NCBI GenBank assembly: GCA_035299585.1
Contig: DATGWF010000071.1
Span: forward strand, 1-27,552
DNA from: DATGWF01 sp035299585
Lineage (GTDB): Bacteria; Actinomycetota; Actinomycetes; Actinomycetales; Microbacteriaceae
Direction of reading: 5' to 3'
Length of the DNA stretch: 27,552 nt
A program made the translations under genes and the position numbers. Each line of letters opens with the position of its first letter. Position 1 is the first letter of the stretch. Shown here one piece after another: positions 21,124 to 27,552 of the stretch. The notes under the pieces were generated by a model that worked only from the letters and a program-made list of their open reading frames with translations, did no database searches and was not told the DNA's origin.

Positions 21124-22161
21124 GTGTCTGAGCTTTCGATTTCCCCCGAAGCAGTAAGTGCTGCGGTCGACGCCGCGCTCGCCGCAATCGCGGGCGCGGG
21201 CGATTCCGCCGCGCTCAAGAGCGTCAGGAGTGAGCATGCCGGAGAAAAGTCCCTGCTCGCCCAGCTCAACGCGACGCTCAAGGACGTTGCGCCTGAGCTG
21301 AAGGCGGAATACGGCAAGCTCGTCGGCCAGGCTCGCGCGCAGGTCAGCGAGGCCTTTGCCGCTCGCGAGACGCAGATCCACGCCGCCGAGGAGGCCGCCC
21401 GAATCGAAGCCGAACGGGTCGATGTCACCGCCGTCGCCACCCAGCGTCGGCCGGGCGCACGCCACCCGCTCTCGTTGCTCCAAGAACACGTTGCCGACAT
21501 CTTTGTCGGCATGGGATGGGAAATTGCCGAGGGTCCGGAGCTTGAGCACGAATGGTTTAACTTCGACGCCCTGAACTTCGATGAGGACCACCCGGCCCGG
21601 GCAATGCAAGACACCTTCTTTGTTGACCCGGTCGAACGTCACCTCGTCATGCGCACCCACACGTCACCGGTTCAGGTCCGGTCGATGCTTGAGCGCGAGG
21701 TTCCCATATATGTCCTATCGCCCGGACGCACTTACCGCACCGACGAGCTCGACGCGACCCACACCCCGGTGTTCAGCCAGTTCGAGGGGCTCGCCATCGA
21801 CAAGGGCCTCACCATGGCGCATTTGCGCGGCACGCTCGAGCATGTCGCCCGGATCCTTTTCGGCGATGACGCCCGCATTCGCTTGCGCCCGAACTACTTC
21901 CCATTCACCGAGCCGAGTGCCGAGTTCGACATTTGGGTTCCAGGCTTTGCCGGTGGGGATCGGTGGATCGAATGGGGAGGCTGCGGCATGGTCAACCCCA
22001 ACGTGCTCCGTTCCGCGGGTATTGACCCCGAGGAATACTCCGGATTCGCTTTTGGGATGGGCTTCGAACGTACGCTCATGTTCCGCAACGGTGTCGGAGA
22101 CATGCACGACATGATCGAGGGCGATATTCGCTTCTCGCAGCAATTCGGACAGGTGGTTTAA
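21124..22161 (+). CDS. pheS: Phenylalanine--tRNA ligase alpha subunit
   Basis: PheS is the catalytic subunit of the alpha2-beta2 synthetase that charges tRNA-Phe. The 345-residue protein has an N-terminal coiled-coil arm (about 1-95) and the class II catalytic core: RRPGARHPLSLLQEH with motif 1, motif 2 around RTYRTDELDATHTPVFSQFEG, and motif 3 GFAFGMGFERTLMFRNG near residues 310-326. GTG 21124 gives MSELSISPEAV, the usual start; an in-frame TTG at 21115 is the alternative. No T-box or Phe-rich leader peptide is visible in the 24-base gap. The stop shares a base with the start of pheT. Confidence 0.96.
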   Translation: MSELSISPEAVSAAVDAALAAIAGAGDSAALKSVRSEHAGEKSLLAQLNATLKDVAPELKAEYGKLVGQARAQVSEAFAARETQIHAAEEAARIEAERVDVTAVATQRRPGARHPLSLLQEHVADIFVGMGWEIAEGPELEHEWFNFDALNFDEDHPARAMQDTFFVDPVERHLVMRTHTSPVQVRSMLEREVPIYVLSPGRTYRTDELDATHTPVFSQFEGLAIDKGLTMAHLRGTLEHVARILFGDDARIRLRPNYFPFTEPSAEFDIWVPGFAGGDRWIEWGGCGMVNPNVLRSAGIDPEEYSGFAFGMGFERTLMFRNGVGDMHDMIEGDIRFSQQFGQVV

Positions 22162-24680
22162 TGCGCGCGCCGCTTTCGTGGCTCAATGAGTTCACCCCGC
22201 TGGTCAGTGGTTCCACGCTTGAGGACGTGCATGCGGCACTCGTGAGCGTCGGTCTCGAAGAAGAAGACCTCCACAGCTTCGATGTCACCGGGCCGATCGT
22301 CGTCGGCGAGGTGCTCGAGTTCGTCGAAGAACCCCAGGCCAACGGCAAGACCATTCGTTGGTGCCAGGTGCGTGTTGCTCCCGACGGCCAAAAGTCCGCC
22401 AGTGGCGGCGAATCCGTGCACGGCATCGTGTGTGGCGCCTCGAACTTCTTCGTCGGGGACAAGGTCGTCGTCACCCTTCCGGGTGCGGTTCTCCCCGGCC
22501 CGTTCCCGATTGCCGCGCGCAAAACCTACGGTCACGTTTCAGACGGCATGCTGGCATCTGGCCGCGAGCTCGGCCTCAATGACGACCACGGCGGCATCAT
22601 CCGGCTCGCCGAGATGGGTCTCGATCCCGAAGTGGGGGCCGATGCAATCGAGCTGCTCGGGCTTGCCGACAGTGCCGTCGAAGTCAACGTCACCCCAGAC
22701 CGCGGATATGCCTTCTCGATTCGCGGTATCGCTCGTGAGTACGCCCATGCGACCGGTCAGCCCTTCACTGATCCGGCGAGTCTGGTCACCCCAACCGATG
22801 CGTCCGGCTTCTCCGTGGTCGTCGACGACCACGAACCGATTCGTGGCCGCGTGGGTGCGTCCGGATTCATCACCCGCGTTGTCCGAGGCGTCGACCCGAC
22901 GCGCCCAACGCCGGCTTGGATGGTTGCCCGTTTGCGACTCGCGGGCGTGCGTTCCATTTCCCTGCCGGTCGACATCAGCAACTACGTCATGTTCGAGCTC
23001 GGCCAGCCCACGCACACCTACGATCTCGACCGCCTGCAGGGCGGCATCACGGTCCGCCGCGCCCGCGCCGGAGAGACACTTGTCACACTCGATGAGCAGA
23101 CCCGCACCCTGCACCCGGAAGATCTCCTCATTTGTGATGAGTCCGGTCCCATCGGTCTTGCCGGAGTCATGGGTGGGGCCAGCACCGAAATCACCAACGG
23201 CACGAGCAACGTGCTCATCGAAGCAGCAACCTTCGACCCGGTGACCATTGCGCGCTCGGCCCGCCGCCATAAGCTTCCGAGCGAAGCATCGAAGCGCTTC
23301 GAGCGCGGCGTCGACCCGGCCGTCGCCCGCATCGCGGCGCAGCGCGTGGCCGATCTCCTTGTCGAGTACGCGGGCGGGGTCATCGACCCGCTCGGATCGA
23401 CCCTGCTCGCCCCGCTCGAGCGTGAGACGATTGCGCTTCCGCTCGACTTCACCAGCACCCTCATCGGGGTCTCCTACACGCCGGAGCAGATCGCCGGCTC
23501 ACTTCGCGCCATCGGGTGCGAAGTCAGCGATCAGTCCGGCGGCTTCGCCGTTGTACCGCCGAGCTGGCGGCCCGACCTCACCGACAAGTGGACCCTTGCC
23601 GAAGAAGTCGCCCGCATCCAGGGCTACGGCGAAATTCCAGCGGTCCTCCCGATCGCCCCGCCGCAGCGTGGTCTCACACGAGCCCAACGACTGCGCCGCC
23701 AAGCCGCGAACGCGCTCGCGGCTGCCGGGTTCACCGAGACGGTCGCATACCCGTTCTTCGACGTCGACACAAACCAGCTGTTCGGGTCGCCGACTGGCGA
23801 CACGATTGCTCAGGTCAAGCTTGCGAATGCCCTCGATGCCCGCACGAGTTTCCTGCGCACCTCGCTCATCCCGGGGCTCATGCAGGTCGCACATCGCAAT
23901 CTGTCCCGCGGCCTGACGGACCTGGCCATCTTCGAAGTCGGTGCGGTCTTCCGACCGGACTCTGGTGTCGTGTACGGCACCGATAGCATCCCGCTTGGCG
24001 GCGCGCGTCCCTCCGACGACGTGCTGGCTCAGTTGGACGCAGCGATTCCGCCGCAGCCACGACTGGTCTCTGGTCTTGTCCTCGGCAACCGCACTCCGAA
24101 GCAACCCGGGCATCCGGCGGCACCTTCGGGCTTGGCCGATGCACTCGAGGCGGCGAACGCAATCGCATGGGCGGTTGGCGCAGAGCTCGAGATTGTGCAG
24201 GGTGCGCACACCGCCCTCCATCCCGGACGCACCGCCGAAGTGCGCATCGCCGGTGAGGCTGTCGGCTACCTGGGTGAACTGCGTCCCGACATCGCTCTTG
24301 ATGGCGACCTGCCGCGCACTGTGGGTATCTTCGAACTCAACCTCGACCGCGTCATCGAGCTCGCACCGGTGAACATTGCTGCGTCGCCGATCAGCATCTA
24401 TCCGGCCGCAACGCAAGACCTCTCCGTTCTCGTCGACGTGGCCACTCCGGCCAACGCGGTCGGTGCTGCGCTCGAGCTCGGCGCGGGAGAGCTACTCGAA
24501 CACATCGCCCTCGTCGACGACTACCGTGGCCAGGGGGTTCCGGAAGGCCAGAAGAGCCTCACCTTCGCGCTTCGTTTCCGTGCCGGGGATCGCACGCTCA
24601 CTGCGGCCGAAGCGAGTGAAGCCAAGCTGGCGGGTGCGGCCCGTGCGTCTGAACTATTCGGAGCAACCGTCCGCGATTAG
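22161..24680 (+). CDS. pheT: Phenylalanine--tRNA ligase beta subunit
   Basis: PheT pairs with PheS, binds tRNA-Phe and edits Tyr-tRNA(Phe). The 839-residue protein has the expected order: N-terminal MRAPLSWLNEFTPL, tRNA-binding OB domain (about 40-160, with GIVCGASNFFVGDKVVVTLPGAVL), B3/B4 editing domain (about 215-390), B5 domain (about 405-475, DFTSTLIGVSYTPEQI), catalytic-like core (about 490-700) and the C-terminal anticodon-binding FDX-ACB domain (about 745-838, SIYPAATQDLSVLVD to AGAARASELFGATVRD). Its ATG overlaps the pheS stop by one base. The length is normal. Confidence 0.97.
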   Translation: MRAPLSWLNEFTPLVSGSTLEDVHAALVSVGLEEEDLHSFDVTGPIVVGEVLEFVEEPQANGKTIRWCQVRVAPDGQKSASGGESVHGIVCGASNFFVGDKVVVTLPGAVLPGPFPIAARKTYGHVSDGMLASGRELGLNDDHGGIIRLAEMGLDPEVGADAIELLGLADSAVEVNVTPDRGYAFSIRGIAREYAHATGQPFTDPASLVTPTDASGFSVVVDDHEPIRGRVGASGFITRVVRGVDPTRPTPAWMVARLRLAGVRSISLPVDISNYVMFELGQPTHTYDLDRLQGGITVRRARAGETLVTLDEQTRTLHPEDLLICDESGPIGLAGVMGGASTEITNGTSNVLIEAATFDPVTIARSARRHKLPSEASKRFERGVDPAVARIAAQRVADLLVEYAGGVIDPLGSTLLAPLERETIALPLDFTSTLIGVSYTPEQIAGSLRAIGCEVSDQSGGFAVVPPSWRPDLTDKWTLAEEVARIQGYGEIPAVLPIAPPQRGLTRAQRLRRQAANALAAAGFTETVAYPFFDVDTNQLFGSPTGDTIAQVKLANALDARTSFLRTSLIPGLMQVAHRNLSRGLTDLAIFEVGAVFRPDSGVVYGTDSIPLGGARPSDDVLAQLDAAIPPQPRLVSGLVLGNRTPKQPGHPAAPSGLADALEAANAIAWAVGAELEIVQGAHTALHPGRTAEVRIAGEAVGYLGELRPDIALDGDLPRTVGIFELNLDRVIELAPVNIAASPISIYPAATQDLSVLVDVATPANAVGAALELGAGELLEHIALVDDYRGQGVPEGQKSLTFALRFRAGDRTLTAAEASEAKLAGAARASELFGATVRD

Positions 24681-24724
24681 CGCGATTTACCCCGTCCGGC
24701 GAAAAATTGTTGCGCCTTCCGCGG

Positions 24725-24730
24725 TAGGTT
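24725..24730 (+). promoter_or_regulatory. Putative -10 element (TAGGTT) for leaderless argC
   Basis: TAGGTT ends 7 bases before ATG 24738 with no Shine-Dalgarno between. No ArgR-type palindrome is evident in the 57 bases between pheT and argC. Confidence 0.45.
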
Positions 24731-24737
24731 TGAAGCT

Positions 24738-25781
24738 ATGTTGCTGAGCGTTGCGGTTGCAGGAGCTTCGGGATACGCCGGAGGAGAACTCTTGCGCCTG
24801 TTGCAGCAGCACCCCAATCTCGATGTCCGCACGGTCACCGCGCACTCGAATGTCGGCGAGTTGCTCCAAGACGTTCAGCCTCACCTCCGGGGATATCCCC
24901 CGCTCCGATTTGTCGAAACCTCAGCGGAGCAACTCGCAGGCCACGACGTCGTGTTTCTCGCGCTACCGCACGGCGCTTCGGGTGCCATAACCGAGGGGCT
25001 GTCCGCTGACACGCTCGTGGTCGACTGTGGCGCCGACCATCGACTTGAGTCGGTGAGCGACTGGGATGCGTTCTACGGTGGCCCGTTCTTTGGCGCGTGG
25101 GAGTACGGCGTTCCCGAGCTCCCGCGCGATGCGGATCGTCAACGTGAGCGACTTCGTGGCGCACGCCGCGTCGCTGCCCCGGGCTGTAATGCGAGTGCAG
25201 TCGCGCTCGCCTTCGCCCCCGCAATTGCGGCCGGTCTCATCGACGAGGCGCAGCTCACCGCAGTGCTCGCCGTCGGACCGTCTGGAGCAGGCAAGGCGCT
25301 CAAGCTCAACCTGCTCGCCGCTGAGGTCCTCGGCAATGCCTCCCCATACGCCGTTGCTGGGACCCATCGACACATTCCGGAAATCGCGCAGTCCCTGCGC
25401 TGGGCGGGAGCAGTCAATCCGCGAATATCGTTCACTCCGGTCATTGTCCCCATGTCGCGCGGCATCCTCGCGACATGCACTGCCCCGGTTCGCGAGGGGG
25501 TCAGCTCGGCGCAGTTGCGGGCCGCCTTCGAATCGGCATACGCAGGAGAGCCATTCGTGCAGCTGCTCCCCGACGGTGTCTGGCCGCGCACGGCCGACAC
25601 GGCAGGAGCGAACACAGCGCTCATCGGCGTCGGCCTCGACGAAGCGGCGGGTCGAGCCGTTGTCATCGTCGCGCTCGACAACCTTGTCAAGGGAACCGCG
25701 GGCGCCGCGATTCAATCGGCGAACATTGCTCTCGGCTTTCCCGAAACGCTCGGCCTTCCGCTGGACGGAGTCGCACCATGA
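24738..25781 (+). CDS. argC: N-acetyl-gamma-glutamyl-phosphate reductase
   Basis: ArgC reduces N-acetylglutamyl phosphate to the semialdehyde with NADPH, the third step of arginine synthesis. The 347-residue protein has the NADP-binding start VAVAGASGYAGGELLRLL (5-22), the active-site Cys150 (VAAPGCNAS), and the conserved block around GTHRHIPEI that contributes the catalytic His. It ends ...LDNLVKGTAGAAIQ...N, typical of the family. argJ starts on its stop codon (ATGA overlap), giving the standard argC-argJ-argB order. Confidence 0.97.
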   Translation: MLLSVAVAGASGYAGGELLRLLQQHPNLDVRTVTAHSNVGELLQDVQPHLRGYPPLRFVETSAEQLAGHDVVFLALPHGASGAITEGLSADTLVVDCGADHRLESVSDWDAFYGGPFFGAWEYGVPELPRDADRQRERLRGARRVAAPGCNASAVALAFAPAIAAGLIDEAQLTAVLAVGPSGAGKALKLNLLAAEVLGNASPYAVAGTHRHIPEIAQSLRWAGAVNPRISFTPVIVPMSRGILATCTAPVREGVSSAQLRAAFESAYAGEPFVQLLPDGVWPRTADTAGANTALIGVGLDEAAGRAVVIVALDNLVKGTAGAAIQSANIALGFPETLGLPLDGVAP

Positions 25782-26929
25782 CCGTCACCACTCCGCGTGG
25801 GTTCACCGCGGCGGGCATCGCCGCCGGCATCAAGAAATCGGGTGCCACAGACCTGGCACTCATTTTCAATCAGGGACCCTCGGCTGCCGCCGCAGCCGTG
25901 TTTACGAGCAACCGCGCTCAGGCCAACCCGATTCTGTGGTCACGCCAGGTCATTTCCGACGGCGTCGCCTCGGCGATTGTCCTCAACTCGGGCGGGGCGA
26001 ATTGCTTCACCGGCCCGCAGGGGTTCCAGGTCACCCATCGCACCGCCGAAGCCGTTGGTCGCGCACTCGACATCTCGGCCGGCGACGTGCTCGTCTGTTC
26101 GACCGGACTCATCGGCGACCAGCTCGATGGTGACGTCCTCGAGGCTGGCGCGCACGCTGCGGCGGCGGCGCTCAGCCCAGATGGCGGCTTGGCTGCTGCT
26201 CAGGCCATCATGACGACCGACTCCGTCCCGAAGACCGTCGCAGTCGAGCGCGCCGGCTGGTCAATCGGCGGCATTGCGAAGGGTGCCGGCATGCTCGCCC
26301 CCGGGCTTGCGACGATGCTCGTTGTACTCACCACCGACGCAGACCTCGACTCGTCCCAACTTGATGCGGCACTGCGTGAGGCGACCCGGGTGAGCTTTGA
26401 CCGGCTCGATTCCGACGGGTGCATGTCCACCAACGATCAGGTCACCCTGCTCGCGAGTGGTGCCTCAGGCATCGTGCCCGCATTCGACGAGTTTTCTGCT
26501 GCCCTCACCGAGGCGTGCCAGGAACTCGCGCGGCAATTGCAGTGCGACGCTGAGGGCGCCAGTCACGACATCACCATCGAGGTGGTCAATGCGGCAACCG
26601 AGGTTGACGCGGTCGAAGTCGGGCGCTCGGTCGCGCGAAACAATCTCTTTAAGGCAGCCATCTTCGGAAACGACGCCAACTGGGGTCGAGTGTTGGCGGC
26701 CATCGGCACCACCCAGGCTGATTTCGACCCCTATCACGTCGATGTCTCATTCAACGGTGTGCGGCTGTGCCACGCTGGTCAACCGGACCGGCCGCGCGAC
26801 GAGGTCGACTTGACGCCGCGCGCTACCCACGTTCGCATCGATTTGCGAGCCGGAACGGCGGCGGCCACCATCCTCACCAACGACCTCACCCACGACTACG
26901 TGCACGAGAACAGCGCGTATTCCAGTTAG
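25778..26929 (+). CDS. argJ: Glutamate N-acetyltransferase / amino-acid acetyltransferase ArgJ
   Basis: ArgJ transfers the acetyl group from N-acetylornithine back to glutamate; bifunctional forms can also use acetyl-CoA. The 383-residue precursor is expected to cut itself before Thr179, the nucleophile in GAGMLAPGLATMLV, to give alpha and beta chains. Also visible are the start GFTAAGIAAGIKKSG, SNRAQANP, the oxyanion region CSTGLIG and the C-terminal NDLTHDYVHENSAYSS. ATG 25778 overlaps argC by 4 bases; the longer ORF from 25475 is out-of-frame sequence of argC. Presence of ArgJ implies the cyclic acetyl pathway. Confidence 0.97.
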   Translation: MTVTTPRGFTAAGIAAGIKKSGATDLALIFNQGPSAAAAAVFTSNRAQANPILWSRQVISDGVASAIVLNSGGANCFTGPQGFQVTHRTAEAVGRALDISAGDVLVCSTGLIGDQLDGDVLEAGAHAAAAALSPDGGLAAAQAIMTTDSVPKTVAVERAGWSIGGIAKGAGMLAPGLATMLVVLTTDADLDSSQLDAALREATRVSFDRLDSDGCMSTNDQVTLLASGASGIVPAFDEFSAALTEACQELARQLQCDAEGASHDITIEVVNAATEVDAVEVGRSVARNNLFKAAIFGNDANWGRVLAAIGTTQADFDPYHVDVSFNGVRLCHAGQPDRPRDEVDLTPRATHVRIDLRAGTAAATILTNDLTHDYVHENSAYSS

Positions 26930-26936
26930 GACCGTC

Positions 26937-27552
26937 ATGCACAATCGAACCCTGTCCGAGGCGGAGGCCCAGGCGGCGTCACTCAAGGCGGCCGCGCTCA
27001 TCGAAGCATTGCCGTGGCTCGAGCGATTCCACGGTGAAACCATCGTCGTCAAGTTCGGCGGGAACGCGATGGTGAGCGCCCAGTTGCAGGCGGCATTCGC
27101 CGAGGACATGGTGTTTCTGCGATACGCCGGCATCCGACCGGTGGTCGTGCACGGGGGCGGGCCGCAAATCTCAGCGATGCTCGACCGGCTCGGTATCGCA
27201 TCAGAGTTCCGCGGTGGATACCGCGTCACGACGCCCGAGGCCATGGACGTTGTCCGCATGGTGCTGTCGGGGCAGGTGAATCGAGAACTGGTGTCCCTCA
27301 TCAACCAGCACGGACCCTTTGCGGCCGGCATTTCCGGCGAGGACGCGGGACTGTTTGTCGGCCAGCGACGCGGAACCATCGTGGATGGGGCCGAGGTCGA
27401 TTTGGGTCTCGTCGGCGACGTTGTCGCCGTCAACCCAGAGGCCGTTCGCGATCTCCTCGATGCCGGCCGAATCCCTGTGGTGTCGTCCATTGCGCCCGAC
27501 CGGGAGGATCCGACACAATCGCTCAACGTCAATGCTGATTCCGCGGCGGCCG
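26937..27552 (+). CDS. argB: Acetylglutamate kinase (partial, runs off the window)
   Basis: ArgB phosphorylates N-acetylglutamate, the second step of arginine synthesis and often the feedback-controlled one. The first 205 residues are visible, to SLNVNADSAAA, where the window ends. Motifs are Lys39 with FGGNAM (40-45), VVHGGGPQI (69-77), and the GFRVT-like GYRVTTPEAMDVVRMVLSGQVNREL stretch. The N-terminal helix (about 5-30) before the core is the extension that in arginine-inhibited hexameric kinases interlaces dimers, so feedback inhibition is plausible. AGGA at 26928-26931 lies 5 bases before the ATG, 7 bases after argJ. Confidence 0.96.
   Translation, partial: MHNRTLSEAEAQAASLKAAALIEALPWLERFHGETIVVKFGGNAMVSAQLQAAFAEDMVFLRYAGIRPVVVHGGGPQISAMLDRLGIASEFRGGYRVTTPEAMDVVRMVLSGQVNRELVSLINQHGPFAAGISGEDAGLFVGQRRGTIVDGAEVDLGLVGDVVAVNPEAVRDLLDAGRIPVVSSIAPDREDPTQSLNVNADSAAA

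Noticed and set aside
24681..24737. ArgR operator upstream of argC
   Set aside because: I found no ARG-box-like AT-rich palindrome in these 57 bases; only a -10 candidate is supported.
1..27552. tRNA, rRNA, CRISPR array, transposon, phage or toxin-antitoxin genes
   Set aside because: None seen by reading; nearly all DNA is covered by core genes and no repeated arrays or transposase motifs appear. A dedicated tRNA/RNA scan would be decisive.

Overview
This window is high-GC, densely packed chromosomal DNA from an actinobacterium. The gene order (ftsK-pgsA-cinA-clgR-DUF3046-recA-recX ... miaB-miaA-dapF-hflX ... lexA-LysM-his genes ... infC-rpmI-rplT-trmH-pheST-argCJB) and the ClgR- and PriA-type proteins best fit the Microbacteriaceae. 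This placement is an inference from synteny remembered for the family, not from a search. I see no tRNA, rRNA, CRISPR array, insertion sequence or prophage gene. No gene-free stretch exceeds 300 bp; the longest are 2316-2558 (recA leader), 13907-14144 (lexA/LysM control region) and 18770-18991 (infC leader).

Layout. 1-2315: the 3' end of the DNA translocase ftsK, phospholipid synthase pgsA, the NMN deamidase-type cinA gene, the Clp regulator clgR and a DUF3046 gene. 2316-4231: recA with an SOS box upstream, then recX overlapping its stop codon. 4262-6895: a divergent MarR regulator and MMPL exporter sharing a short AT-rich operator; this looks like an accessory module placed between recX and miaB. 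6903-12366: tRNA modification (miaB, miaA), lysine/peptidoglycan precursor synthesis (dapF), an RsmC-like methyltransferase on the minus strand, and the ribosome-associated GTPase hflX. 12408-14504: a metF-type reductase, lexA (minus), and a divergent small LysM membrane protein resembling the SOS cell-division inhibitors (YneA, ChiZ/Rv2719c) that sit beside lexA in other Gram-positives. 14555-18769: hisC-hisB-hisH-priA-sseB, converging on a DUF1844 gene. 18992-20178: infC-rpmI-rplT ending in a strong hairpin. 20299-24680: an RNA methyltransferase and pheS-pheT. 24738-27552: argC-argJ-argB, with argB cut by the window edge.

The protein-coding content is ordinary core genome and I do not see a new multi-gene system. 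The interesting signals are regulatory. (1) The LysM gene has a near-consensus promoter whose -10 lies inside a LexA-type palindrome, and a perfect 17-bp hairpin begins within a few bases of the predicted transcript 5' end. (2) infC must start at a non-canonical ATC, because an in-frame stop lies 18 bases upstream and a well-spaced Shine-Dalgarno serves ATC. (3) At least eight genes have a TAnnnT -10 element exactly 6 or 7 bases before the start codon and no usable Shine-Dalgarno, the signature of leaderless transcription. (4) The MarR/MMPL intergenic region carries tandem TAAG-N3-CTTA palindromes. (5) All three tail-to-tail gene pairs inside the core blocks overlap at their stop codons.
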